From: Amycolatopsis pretoriensis
GTDB lineage: Bacteria; Actinomycetota; Actinomycetes; Mycobacteriales; Pseudonocardiaceae
Direction of reading: 5' to 3'
DNA length: 64,000 nucleotides
Assembly: GCF_900107925.1 (NCBI RefSeq)
Contig: NZ_FNUJ01000003.1
Coordinates: forward strand, 1,029,071-1,093,070
A program made the translations under genes and the position numbers. Below the pieces are notes generated by a model, which did not search any database, was not told the origin of the DNA, and saw nothing but the letters and a program-made list of their open reading frames with translations. Of the stretch, positions 45,601-56,100 are shown one piece after another; within the stretch, counting starts at the first letter, position 1; every line of letters starts with the position of its first letter.

Positions 45601-45844
45601 GTTCGAGCACCTTGCGGAGTGCGGAGATGTAGGAGTAGATGCTGCCGCTCGCGCTCGATGGTGGCTCATCGCCCCACAGGGCGTCGGACAGCACCTGACG
45701 CGAAACGGTGTGACCGGCGGATATACCGAGCACAGCTACGACTGTACGCCGATGAACAGAACCCAGATCAAGTTCATTGTTGCCCTTCCAGGCACGTATC
45801 GGCCCGAGGACCTCCAAGCGCAGGCCGCGGTAGCTGTCCACCAT
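42674..45844 (-). CDS. SARP-type regulator with AAA ATPase
   Basis: 1056 residues; GGAGGAG 4 bases before the ATG. Same domain order as the downstream gene (LRLEVLGPIRAWKGNNEL; RTVVAVLGISAGHTVSRQVL; Walker A GEPGIGKTALL; Walker B FVADDFQWVDDAS; helical repeats) but without the C-terminal LuxR domain. Both proteins are large-SARP regulators of the AfsR type and may be activated by nucleotide and phosphorylation. Preceded by an AT-richer region with a likely promoter. Confidence 0.9.
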   Translation of the reverse strand: MVDSYRGLRLEVLGPIRAWKGNNELDLGSVHRRTVVAVLGISAGHTVSRQVLSDALWGDEPPSSASGSIYSYISALRKVLEPERRPRSGDGLLASVGAGYSLRIGEDCVDVNRFHSLRGSAAKHRRAGRDEDALQDLDQALGLWRGEALAGLPGRFADMQRAKLGELRLATVESRAEILLGLGDVDDLIYELTALRREHGLREPVAGLLMQALAKNNRVAEAIAVFEDLQTQLLDASGIEPGRQLHELHRQLLAGRTAARTERPPATAAETAERPGRPETFVGREDELKSLRTSVSALQAGRGCVVWLEGEPGIGKTALLAEAFYGPPGSEAVLRWVTAQELDSATPAQFVRDCLAVMGEAPASSLLRDDVAQDLDRLIEALAGLAANGPLIFVADDFQWVDDASAGAWWRLARLCDRLPLLLIAVSRPRPRSVTAERVRARVVSSGQVISLTPLSETEILHLAERQADTRMSGGLRAALDGGGGNPRYLLEIIGSYLAAPRRIAIRGDAPDVPSQLAARIGNHLSFLTAQTRSMLQWASLLGREFGLTHLAATGEQNSAELTSSVEEALASGILANDRELLRFPHEVVRQALYHQVPGSVRSWLHRNFAQALVSAGASPGYVAEQLAATSIAMDSWARGWLAAHIGDIAAEKPGLAVKLLRRAIGSAPREQHQSEKHSAVLVRLLFWMGRDADVEARSILARTANPELVGEMRWILAYLQFRRGQLDGADLESRRTLADPRVGSPWRERHERLLDALAGEQSRGNEPSRDVNDLTLLDDASRAAVAAGTASWQLAVRQALPAGILVAQAVERYWTVDGDNAQRELDALTDVEPRLASYVQRRLGVLIHSVAALLAAERDDQKTAELRLCAATECAGEAGGGVPGYEFLLVAKSELAELRGRPAEAMEALLRLAESGVPLSARRLWLPRLARFALRLGDARRLEQVQRAAEAEPAEPHGERYLRRYCEIFVSGDADAMLELAQLMADNDVVTQLALRAFEDAAWLFARARRTAEALDASRAAMQRYHQAGSVWGIRRVDEVTRFLSQSPRHFVNAL

Positions 45845-46417
45845 TGATCTCCTCCTCGGGCTCGCGCCCGACGAGCGTGAGGTCTCGATTGCACATCAGG
45901 GCAGCCTCCTTCACACTTTCGCGCACGAACTATGCAGATCCCCCAGATCGCCGTAGATTTAAAACAATGACAGCATCAAGACACATCGTCGGAATGAAGC
46001 GCGACAAATCCCGGTAGACCGTCGCCGCTTCGGTCGCAGACTCCTCACAACTGCCATCGTCAGACGTTCTTAGTCAGCTGACAACCTTCAGATGCTGTCA
46101 ACGTAATTCACTCGAACAGACGATCATTTTACCACGAAATCTCCCGAACAGAGTACTGATGATCAACCAAGTGTAATCACTCAGACGGAGTTACCTGCAA
46201 GGGAGATTGCTTCCCGTTGGGAAGCAAACAGGTAGTGATCGTTTTCTGGGTCACGTGAAGCCGGTCGCACCTTCGTACCGCTGCGACGAGTGGCTGAGTC
46301 AGCACCCGAGCACCGGGTCCGGCCGGGAGCCGCATGTTCCACGTCCGCGCCGTCACACTGACCGGCCAGCACCTGACCGACCACAGCCCGGGAATCCTTG
46401 CCTCACTGCGAGCAGGA
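45845..46417. promoter_or_regulatory. AT-richer intergenic region upstream of the SARP operon, with a hairpin
   Basis: Lower GC than its surroundings (for example 45955-46170). It should hold the promoter of the SARP operon (minus strand). A 9-bp perfect hairpin with a 3-base loop lies at 46207-46227 (TTGCTTCCC gtt GGGAAGCAA) and could be a terminator for the small gene at 46.4 kb or an operator. No other gene with a convincing start was seen. Confidence 0.5.
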
Positions 46418-46564
46418 CTACTCCATCTCGTGGATCTTCCGCCCATCGGCATCAGAACTACCGGACGACGGCACCGACCACTCATGCTTATCCGATGCCC
46501 TAGTGATCTCTTCTTCTTGCTCGGCGACGATACGCTCGACTATGTCTTCGAAGAAGATGTCCAT
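46418..46564 (-). CDS. Small acidic peptide (48 aa), unrecognised
   Basis: An ATG at 46564 with AGAGGAG 6 bases upstream and an in-frame TAG at 46418-46420. The N-terminal half is an acidic amphipathic helix (MDIFFEDIVERIVAEQEEEI); the rest is polar and Ser-rich (SVPSSGSSDADG). No Cys, no signal peptide. It is divergent from the regulator at 46.8 kb. It could be a small regulator or a leader-like precursor peptide; nothing supports a specific role. Confidence 0.55.
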   Translation of the reverse strand: MDIFFEDIVERIVAEQEEEITRASDKHEWSVPSSGSSDADGRKIHEME

Positions 46565-46771
46565 CACTGGCTCCTCTCACACGGTGTCCACACCCCACGA
46601 TAAGCCGAGACGTCGCAGCAACCGTGAGACAAGCCGTTCTGGCTCGTAATTCTGCCCGAATTCCTACGCTTCGAAGCGGCCGCTACGCAGACGTGCAGAG
46701 CGCGTGGAGAATACGTGAAGAGCGCCCCGCCACGCTGAGAATCCTGCATCGCAGCGAACCCGGAGGAGTAC

Positions 46772-47395
46772 ATGGAGAACGTCAGCGTGGCGGTCCGCGC
46801 CTTGGATCCCATCACCGTCGCGGGACTCACGACCATCCTCGGCTCGGACCCCGGCGTCACGGTCACCACGAGCCGCGAACGCGAGCACGTGGATGTCGTC
46901 GTCGCGGCGTTTGAGGAGATTTCCTGCCAGGGCATGGACCTCCTGCGCGCCGCTGCCGCCGATCTGGGACGACCCATCGTGCTCGCCGTGCGAAACATCA
47001 CCGAAGCGGACCTGCTAGTCGCAGTCGAGTGCCGGGTGATGGCGATTGTCTCCCGCGGCGGGGCGGCCGACGGACGCCTTGTCGCCGCCGTCCGCGCCGC
47101 CGCGGCCGGAACTGCAGATCTGCCTCCCGACTTGATGGGCAGGCTGGTCGATCATATGGAGCGTCTGCACCGCGAAGTGCTCGAACCGAGCAACCTGACC
47201 GCCTCGAGCCTATCCAGCCGAGAGATTGACGTACTCCGCCTCATGGCCGACGGACTGGACACCGCCGAGATCGCCCGCACTTTGCGGTACTCCGAGCGGA
47301 CCGTCAAGAACATCGTCTACACCGTCACCAGCCGGCTCCAGCTGCGCAACCGGGCCCATGCTGTCGCCTTCGCGATGAGAGCAGGCGTGATCTGA
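46772..47395 (+). CDS. NarL/LuxR-type regulator with atypical receiver
   Basis: 207 residues, GGAGGAG 3 bases before the ATG. Receiver-like N-terminus (VSVAVRALDPITVAGLTTIL) in which the acceptor strand reads VDVVVAAFEEI with no Asp, and a C-terminal LuxR helix-turn-helix (LSSREIDVLRLMADGLDTAEI, RTVKNIVYTVTSRLQ). Paralogue of the regulator at 38.0 kb. Convergent with the SUKH gene. Confidence 0.87.
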   Translation: MENVSVAVRALDPITVAGLTTILGSDPGVTVTTSREREHVDVVVAAFEEISCQGMDLLRAAAADLGRPIVLAVRNITEADLLVAVECRVMAIVSRGGAADGRLVAAVRAAAAGTADLPPDLMGRLVDHMERLHREVLEPSNLTASSLSSREIDVLRLMADGLDTAEIARTLRYSERTVKNIVYTVTSRLQLRNRAHAVAFAMRAGVI

Positions 47396-47415
47396 CGCCG
47401 TTCGGGCCAATGAGG

Positions 47416-47988
47416 TCAGGATATCGACGCGGACCGCGCCGTCACGAGCGCACCGAAGGAAGCGTACCGGTCCAACTCTACTCCCTCCCGCTCGTTCCAC
47501 TCATACGCAGCCCACTCCCCGTCATCCCCGACCCGGCCAGGGTCGAGCAGAAAATAGTCGCGGTCATCCATCTCCGATATCAGCACACACCTATCGAACG
47601 CCTCAAGATTGCCGACGAAAAACTTCATCCCCGGCTCGGACCAAATCGTCAGCAGCTTGGAAGTCAGCTTGGTGAACCAGTCGACCTGTTCCACAGCGAG
47701 CAGGTTGACCCCGCCTGCCATCGAACTCCAGCCGTTGCTAGTGGCCAGAAAGCTTCGATACGTTCTCGGCAGCCTCACCCCGAGACGCCGTTCCAACGCC
47801 TGCAGGGACTCCTCGGCGGCCGGCTCGAACCCGAGCCGGCCCTCGTCGCGTTGGGCATCGGTCAGCATCCATTCCGCAGGACGGTCCGCCTCAGCCTCTC
47901 TGAGAGTGTCCGAACTCAGGCACCCGATACCCCGCGACGACAGAAATTCCCTCCAGCCGGTGACGGTCGAGGGAGCAGCGGTTCGCAT
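47416..47988 (-). CDS. SUKH (SMI1/KNR4) family protein, possible immunity factor
   Basis: 190 residues from the ATG at 47988 (a GTG at 48033 is possible). SUKH core: ESLQALERRLGVRLPRTYRSFL, then a TSNGW turn, VEQVDWF and DYFLLDPG. SUKH proteins neutralise secreted polymorphic toxins in many bacteria. It is next to a T7SS-associated gene and about 2 kb from the giant protein, so immunity to a T7SS effector is a reasonable inference, not shown. Confidence 0.8.
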   Translation of the reverse strand: MRTAAPSTVTGWREFLSSRGIGCLSSDTLREAEADRPAEWMLTDAQRDEGRLGFEPAAEESLQALERRLGVRLPRTYRSFLATSNGWSSMAGGVNLLAVEQVDWFTKLTSKLLTIWSEPGMKFFVGNLEAFDRCVLISEMDDRDYFLLDPGRVGDDGEWAAYEWNEREGVELDRYASFGALVTARSASIS

Positions 47989-48244
47989 CTGTCCAGTATT
48001 ACCAGGAATCTTCTGCGGCTCTGGGGTCTGCACGAACTTCGTCCGCGCCCAGCCCGAACGGCCCAGGACCGTTATGAATTCGGCTTTGCGAACGGGTCGC
48101 CACTCCGGCGGTGCGCGATCGGGCAGAGAAATTTATCCCTCGAACGGCACCGGAGCAGCATCGGGTGGCGACGAGTATAATCAAGATGTGCCGTCGTGTC
48201 CGGCGGCCGGGACCGAAGACGAACCGTTAGAGGAAAGGGCGACT

Positions 48245-48880
48245 GTGGCCGAGGAGACAGAAGCGGCCGACACGGCCGACCCGACCGAAAAACGGGAGAA
48301 CTGGTTCCTTTTGATGGACCCCGCCTGGCAGCCAGTGGCCGAGAACGACACCCCTCCCCTCAGTGCGGTGGTGGGAGTTTGGCCGCTTGACAGCGCTGGC
48401 ACAATCGGAAAGTTCCGTCCGAATCCCGACTATGAGCCTTCCGACGAGAACTCGCCCGCAGACCCACTGGACGCGGTGCTCCACCTCGCGATGCGCGGAG
48501 AGAGCCAAGCCGAACTTCTCCAGCTGATGCTGCGCGAAACCGTGTTCGACGTGGCGATGAACGGTGACGGCCGTCCGATGGTCACGAAGTCGCCGGATGA
48601 CATCCCATGTGTCGTGGTTGTCACTGCTGAAGTACACCGGAGGCGGATCAACTCACCGGAATGGCAGCGATCCGACTTGACCCAGCTGGCGGAACTCCTC
48701 GACGACGGCGTGGACGCGCTGTTCAATCCCGGTGGGGCGGCCTCGGTCCGGCTGACCGGTGAATTCTTGCGGTTGACAACGCTTCTGGACGACGACGAAG
48801 TCGACGCTCTATATTCCGCGCAGCCGGAAGTACATGACCTGAAGATCCATGCCCTGGACATCAGCTCCGCGAAATCCTAG
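48245..48880 (+). CDS. T7SS-associated protein, paralogue of the 35.0 kb gene
   Basis: 211 residues from the GTG at 48245, preceded by AGGAAAGGG; the frame is open from 47609 but that part lies opposite the SUKH gene. Motifs WFLLMDPAW, FRPNPDYEPSDENSPADPLD and GVDALFNPGGAASVRL match the 186-aa protein. It carries about 25 extra C-terminal residues. Divergent from the SUKH gene. Role unknown, tied to T7SS by paralogy and location. Confidence 0.75.
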   Translation: MAEETEAADTADPTEKRENWFLLMDPAWQPVAENDTPPLSAVVGVWPLDSAGTIGKFRPNPDYEPSDENSPADPLDAVLHLAMRGESQAELLQLMLRETVFDVAMNGDGRPMVTKSPDDIPCVVVVTAEVHRRRINSPEWQRSDLTQLAELLDDGVDALFNPGGAASVRLTGEFLRLTTLLDDDEVDALYSAQPEVHDLKIHALDISSAKS

Positions 48881-48929
48881 TACTTCAGAGACGTGAGGGG
48901 CTCGCCTGCACGACATGTTTGTCTGTGAC

Positions 48930-49040
48930 AGGGTTTGTTTCGCGGGCTGAACCACGGCAGCGTGCGCGGGCGTAAGTGCGAGGCCGTTGCTACGGCCGAC
49001 TGACAAGAACGGTGGAAACTCGCAGAGTCTGCCAGCGGTG
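48930..49040 (+). pseudogene. Possible IS701-family transposase N-terminal relic
   Basis: The plus strand encodes FVSRAEPRQRARA, a stop, VRG, and after a shift LLRPTDKNGG. Together they resemble the N-terminus of IS701-type transposases (RVEPRRRARAYLRGLL...KNGW). Short, interrupted and based on memory of the family. Confidence 0.45.
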
Positions 49041-50135
49041 CGACACCTGATCGCGCGCTGTGGTTGCTGAACGTGGCCAGCTCGAGTTCATGTCAAAGGT
49101 GGGTAGAGCCACCGTTGATCGCGGCGATATGCAGGGTGAATTGTTAGCGAGTGGCGATCCGGTGGCGGCTTTTGAGCCGGTTGACGCCGCATGGCATTGT
49201 CTGTTGTCCCTAGAGCGAAATCCTGCAGCAAACTGCCCTTCGCCCTCTGGCCTTGATGCCGATCCTGATCAAACCTATTGGGGGTAGTCGCCTTAATCCC
49301 GTAACCGCCGCGGAGTGCCCGGTGGGTCTTCGAGGCTCAAGGCTTGAGCACTCAGTTCGGTGTGCCACTGCGCGACCAACGCAACATAGTTCACTGTATT
49401 TGTCTCAGTTGACGCGTAGGCCGCAGCTCACGCTAGACCGTCGAGGCAGCATAAGCGGGCCGCTGAGCGACTTGGTGAAAGCCGGCCTGTTGCAGACGCA
49501 CGATCACGACTTCCTCACGCTCGGCGAAAGACAGGTACCGGCCCGGCATCGTAGGGGTAAGGCGGGATTCGCATCTCCAGCGTGGCGGAGTCATCTGATG
49601 CGACCGCTCCGGACACGTCGGCGTCCTCGGTCTTCGCCTCGTCCGTGGTCGCAGCCCAGAGCTTGACGCTATGCTCGCACGACGCCGCCGTCGGTCTTTC
49701 GGGCGACGGACTCTGCACTTAGCTCGCAGACCGACGCGCGCCTCCCGACTCGAGGTATCACGGCGACCAGCTGAATCCGCCTGAGACGCCCCAATCGGTG
49801 ACTACACTGCCTCGGATCCCGCGGATTCACGCCGCTCCGACCGGAGGACCGCAATCCAGTTTCCGGACGACGGGTTGTCCTGGCCACCCTCAAGAGAGGT
49901 CTACGACGCAGGACGTCAGGCTGCTCCTGGATGATAGAGGGCAGCGACCCAGGGCGACCGCTGCCCTAGAGACTCATCGACCACGACATCACCGTTCAGC
50001 GCTCTCCTGGACGACGGGCAAATCTCCCGACGCCACGCCGGCCGCTCTTCGAATACTGCATCGGCATGGCCGTCCTGTGGCGACCGGCTGTCATATTTGC
50101 CCCGGAAAACCGCCGAGTTCGGCGCTGGCCGAAAC
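49041..50135. other. Intergenic region, no confident gene
   Basis: About 1.1 kb. Several short frames are open on both strands (for example minus 49515-49718 with a protein-like tail MRIPPYPYDAGPVPVF) but none has a ribosome site plus a recognisable domain. Probably decayed mobile or gene DNA plus the 3' region of the giant gene. Confidence 0.4.
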
Positions 50136-53100
50136 CTAGCCCGCGCCTCCTGGACGGCCGACACCGCCAGCCGTTGCTGCCGAGTCATGTTCCGGATCGA
50201 GGGCAGCGAACGCGGCCAGCACCCTATCATGAGAAGTCCAGTCGTGATTAATCTCGATATCCTGGACCCGGTCTACCGCGAAGTGCGCCTCGCGCACCGA
50301 ATCGGAATCTGGCAGCTTGACCGTCAGCGTCACTGAACGCAACTCAGGGTTCGCCTTTGACGGCAAACTTCCAATATTCGACGTGAAATTCATCTTGATG
50401 TCTTTTGGATCAATATCGAGGCCGTAGTCGCGAAGTCGCTCCCGATCGGCGATCATCTCGTTTATAACTATTTTTTTGACGTGCCGAGATTGAGCGTTAA
50501 AAGACTGCGTCAAGGCAGTCCGATTGTCGGCAACGTGGAAATCAATTGTTATTTCTGGCAAAGGCTCGTCGATCCGTCGACGCCACGCCGCCGCACGCAT
50601 AGTTTGACGCACGACGTGCCGAACCATCTCAGCCGCTCCGCCCCCGACTGTCGAAGCAGTAAACTCACCCGGGGGAATGTCGACAGCGACGGGCACAATC
50701 TCGGTCGCCGCCAGTTCCGCCAATCGCACTACGCTAAGCAGATCAACAGATTCTCGCGCCCTCATAGCGGGCGCCATAACCCCTTCATTCGTAACATGAA
50801 GTATCCCCATGCCCGGGTATGACGCGACCACTTCCGTCGAGCCCACCGTCTCCGCATATTCAACTTCGATGCTTCGCCAGGACTCACCAAATAGAGCCGC
50901 CGCAGTCGACCCGCCGCCGGAAATCGGGCGATTAATACTACAGGAAGAGAAAACTAAGGTGTCGATTCTTTCCGGTCGCGCCCTACGGAAAGCATCTGTC
51001 GCCGCAAGGAGATTGGCGGCCTCGCGCGGGTGCAAGGTAACATTATCTCCGATTCGATATGGTCGATCTTTATGGAGACTTACACCAAATCCATCAACGC
51101 CACCATGCCCGTGAAAGAACCACGGAACATTTCCTATCACGTTTTCGCGCGCAGCAACTTTGGGCATCAGAACTGGATCCCGGCGAACGTAGTGGAGTAG
51201 ACCATACTCTTCAAGCGATTGACGGAAATACACTCTGCGCGTCATCGACGTGATATTCTTCGTGAAGAGTGCTGCGCCGACGCGGTCGAGTTGAGTTTTA
51301 CTAAACGCGGTGCCATAATGTCCGAGGGCATCGTTGCGCAACGGCTCTACTACTAAATCTTCTGGCTGGGGGAGCGCTGGCAATACTTCCTCCAGTCGCA
51401 TTTCGGCATTTCCGCTAGAAAGTAGTCGCAGGTCGCCTATCGGACGCGCCGTCACACGCGAATAACCTCGCGCAACCATCTCCGAGGAGAATTCACTCAT
51501 GGATATATCCAGCCGTCCGCCAGGATTCGCCAGCATTATCTTCCGGCCTTTCACCGAAAGCAACCTCTCGAAGTCCCTATCATTGCTCAACACCTGAGCG
51601 AGAGCGGTAATGTTCACACGCTGCGCGTACCCGTCGCGACGCACGACTTCCAGGCTTGGTCCGACTAAGACCCATGCCCATTCCCGAAGGTCATCCGTAA
51701 TGTTATGTGCCCAACCCACAGCATTTCGGTACTGCTTCCCATCATTTGGGAATCGGAGGAACAGAGCGACTGGATTACCCTCACGGTCGTGCAACAAAGA
51801 TGTCTTGAGGTCGCCGGCGCGGAGATTCGACACGGTGACCAGGCCCGTCGACCCCGAAATGCGACCGTCCCGCAAAGTCACCTCCCCGGTAACCACCCGG
51901 ACAGGGTTGTAGATACCCTCTTTCCTTAACGCGCCTGCAAAATCGAAACCGAGCCAGCCGTACTTCGCCAGTGCATGGCCGCCCGTGACCACGACGATTT
52001 CGCGGCCCGCATCCATCATCACCTGCTGTTTGAACTTCGGATCCTCCAGCGAAGTCACACCCAGTTGGTCACCCCCTAGCACTAGCAGCGGTCCACCAGG
52101 CTCCACTTGCGCAAACCGCCCGTTCGGCGATTGGACGATCATAACCAGCGGTGGGCCACCAGATTCTGGAAGCCCCTCGACCGTTACGCCGCCGGAAACC
52201 AGTTGGGCAAGATCCGGCCTGGCGATAGCTGAACCGTCAACCGGAAACACAAAGACGTTACCCTCAGAGAAGAAGTTCAACGACTTGAGCGGCGGTGGTG
52301 GCGACTCAACAAATTTCCCGTTTTTTGGATACTCAAGGACTGCGTGATCGCCGAATCTGAAGGCGCCGATGAAATCGTGACTTGTCAACGGTCCGACGAG
52401 CTCACGCAGCGTACCTAGCACTTGCGCATTCATGGCTGGGTCGGCAGCCGTCAGGTCGAGAGTCAAGAAAATAAGGTGAGGCCGCTGGGGCATCCGCATC
52501 AGCCCGGCGAACCACGAAGCGCCAGCGATCAATGCCGCTAATTCTTTCGGCTCTACCCACACATTCCCTTTTTCAAGCGGAACGTCGAATTTGCCGCGCG
52601 CAGACTTAAAAGCTAATACCAAAGGGTGCGCTCGATCTTTTTCGATCGCTTCCACCCATTCGGACACTGAATACTCTCTAATTCTCTCTCCGGCCGCCGA
52701 TACGCTCGTCGCCGCGACCGTACCCAATGCGATGTTGGTGACCCATTTTTCCCAGTCGGGCACTCCCATCGAGCGCTCCATTCCGGGGAATACAACGCCG
52801 AAGATGTCCGTACCGTCTGTCAGCGGGCGCCATTGCACGTCCTGAGGCAGGACTGTGGGCAACACCTTGTAGTGTCCGCCGTCGCTCAACTCAGTCCTAC
52901 CCGCCGCATCCAAGGCCGCGACCGTGCTCGATAGCCAGACCGGGAAGAAAGGAGAATTTCCTCGAAGTGCACGAGCGAACGCCCTGCCTTCTTCGTCCAG
53001 CCGTCCGGCAAACGCGGGCCGCGGTCGCTCCTCCATCAGAACCAACGCGACGGGCGTACCCGCGGCAACACTCCGCACTTCCGGCAGAGCTCGCACATAG

Positions 53101-56100
53101 CTCGCCAATTCCCTGCCGCCGACGAGTGCACTGCCCACCTGGAACTTGCCCTCACGACTTATCACGTACACGTGCAGCGGTCGGCTGTCAGCCGCCGTAG
53201 TCGGCATCCCTGCATGGATCCGGTGCCACTCGCCTTCATGACCTCGCGCCAAGCCGAACGCAATACCGCCGACCGACCCGGCCGTCGGCGCGAACACCGT
53301 CGGTTTTGGCATGATCGGGACCTGACTCGGACCCGAACTACGACCTGAAACAGGAGGCTGAGGTGTCCTGGCTCGCCGACCACGGGGTGCCGGCGCAAGT
53401 CGCTGCGCGCCTTTCGAAGGCGCCAACCTCGTCCTTGAATCCGAGCGGTTTGACTCCGCCGTCAGACGGGCGCGCACTCTGGGGCTTGGCCTACCAGCGT
53501 GCCGGGCTCGTACGTTCGCCTCGGGGCCCCCACTAACTCGATTTTCATGATCTACTTCAAGGGACGAATCGACGTCATGGCCGTTGTCGCTCGCGAGGAT
53601 GTGCTCGTACCCGGCCCTCGCGCCGGCGATGCTCGTCTCACGCGTCCCCCGAACGTGACCAGGATCCAGCGCTGCGAACGCGGTCAGCACATTCTGATAG
53701 GCATTGTGCTCTTGACGATCCTCGTCAGCCCACAGACGGTCCAGCGCATCCCGCCCCTTCTGCAGCGATGGTGACACCGGCAGTTTCGCCAGCAGCGCCA
53801 CTGGGAGCAACGTTGGGTCGACCGTCGATGCTTGTCCGAGCGGTCGGTCGATCCTTTTGACCTCAATATCTTCGGGACCGATTTCTAGACCATACTCACC
53901 GAGCCGCATCGCCTCGGCAAGCACCTCGCTCTGGATGATCTCCCTGACTTTTCCGGCTCGCTCGTTCCGTACGTCATCCTGCTGCACGAGGCCAGCACGA
54001 CGGTTGTCGACAAGGACCCCAATCCCTATCTCAGGTAGCGGCTCTCCGATTCTCTTGCGCCAAGCTGCCGTCCGCACTACCTGTCGTACGGCAGATCGGA
54101 CCCGCTCCGCAGGCTCGTGCTCGACAGCCAGCGCACGAGATGAGTCCCGCATGAAGCCGATGTCCACCCGTTCCATCTCTGTCGTCACCAGATCGCTCAA
54201 GTGGATCACGCTAGCCGGATCAACAACTTCGCCCGTGCGAAGCGCCTGTGCGAATACCCCCTTATCGATGACCTTGACAACACCTTCGCCAGGTTGGGTC
54301 ACAACCCGGCCGGATCCGGCGATGACGCTGGCGTCTTCACCCGTAATGCTGCGCCAAGAGTCCTGGAACAGCGCTGCTGCTGACGGCGCATCGGCGGCGC
54401 CGAACGTATTGAGTCTGCAGCTGAGAAACATGATCGTCGCAACGGATTCAGGCCTGGCCTGACGGAAGGCTTCGCTGGCAACAATCAGCCGTGGCGCCTC
54501 CTCGGGCGCAAGAGTGACCGTGTCCCCGATTCGGAAGGGAACATCAGTTCGCATAGCGGCATGGAAACCCCCCGCACCACCGTGGCTGTGTAAATACCAT
54601 CGCTTCCGACTGCCGCCGTCGCCGAGCTTTGTGACACCCGGGGTAAGGACTGGTGCCACATGCACCGATGTACCCGAGTCGGATTGCATAGAAATTTCTC
54701 GGAAGTAGATACGTTCGGCAACTGGTGAAAACTTCTGACTGAATTGAGAGGCTGTCACCCGGTCGAACAGATCTCGAGGAAAGGCATGACCATATGTGCC
54801 GAAGGCGTCACTTGTCAGCGGCTCCACGACGAGGTCATCCGGCTTGAGGAGGGGTGGATCGATGGTTTTCATCCCTGAAGGATCCAGGAGAACTTTGCCA
54901 TCTTCCGTCAATTGCGGTGGCAAGTGAGGGCTCATCAAATGACGCGAGTAGCCACCATCATGCATGCCCTGCGAGAAATCCTCCAATGATACAGTCAAAC
55001 GTCCTTCGAGACTGGTTAGCATGATTCTCTGCTGCTGCCGGCCGAGGAGATTTTGCATATAATGATCATTGCGCAGGATTTGTGCGAGATCTCGCGCCTC
55101 GATTCGCCTATCTATGCCATCGGTTCGCCGGACATCCAGGTTCGGCGATACAAATACCCAAGCCGCAGAGCGAAAACGCTTGTCAATGTTGCGAGCCCAC
55201 TCGGAAGTTTGTTGAAAGTGTTGCCCATCTCCGGGGTACCTGACGAACAAAGCGACCGGACGCCCCTCTCGATCAGCAAGGGGCGAGATTTCGATATCGC
55301 CCGATCTCCAATTGGAAACACGCATAAACCTCTCCGCGCCGGGAAGGCTTTCCTCGTGCAACCCGAGACCTTCATCCGGAGCGTAGACTTCGTTGAATAA
55401 TTTGTGTTTCCGCAGAGTGCTGGCCAGATCGAATGCCAGGCCGCCGTAGTTCGTCCGATTGCCCGCGTCCTTTGCTACTACGATAACTTGACTTAACGGC
55501 TCTTCCTCCAGCGAGCGCCGAACTTGTGGGTCCTGCAGTAGCATCTCGCCCAGCATGGCACCATCGATTTCGATCTGAAGTCCAGCAAACCCTGGTAAGC
55601 CCAATTCCAGGCGAGCCGACCGTCCGTCCAGCGAATCGACCATCACGACCAGCGGGTCAAGGGGCGAATCCGGAACTCCCTTGGCGAACCGACCGCCGTG
55701 AGTGCTACGACTTGACAGGCCAGCCAACTTTGACGCGGTGACGCTGGAACCTTCTACCGGAAATCCGAAGACTCTGTTATTTGAGAAGTATTTGACCGAG
55801 TCCAGTCGAGGTGGCATCCCAGCAACGAACTCACCTTGTTCAGGGATCTCTAGGATGGATTCTTCATTAAAGGTGAATTCACCGGAGTAGTCGTACGTTA
55901 CCAGTGGCCCTATGATTTTGCGAATCTCATCGATGAGGTCGACGTTTGCGGCGCGTCCGAAGTTTGTCGGGTCATAAGTGAGCAAAATAAGAGGCGGGCG
56001 CACCGGGCCGACCGTCAACTCGCGAAACATCGATGATTCGGCCAGCAAGGCGGCCATCTCTTTGGGTGACACTGCCACGAAGTCGCCATCGACCAGCGGC

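Noticed and set aside
47609..48244. Upstream extension of the T7SS-associated gene at 48.2 kb
   Set aside because: It lies opposite the SUKH gene and the paralogue has no such extension; the GTG at 48245 has a ribosome site.
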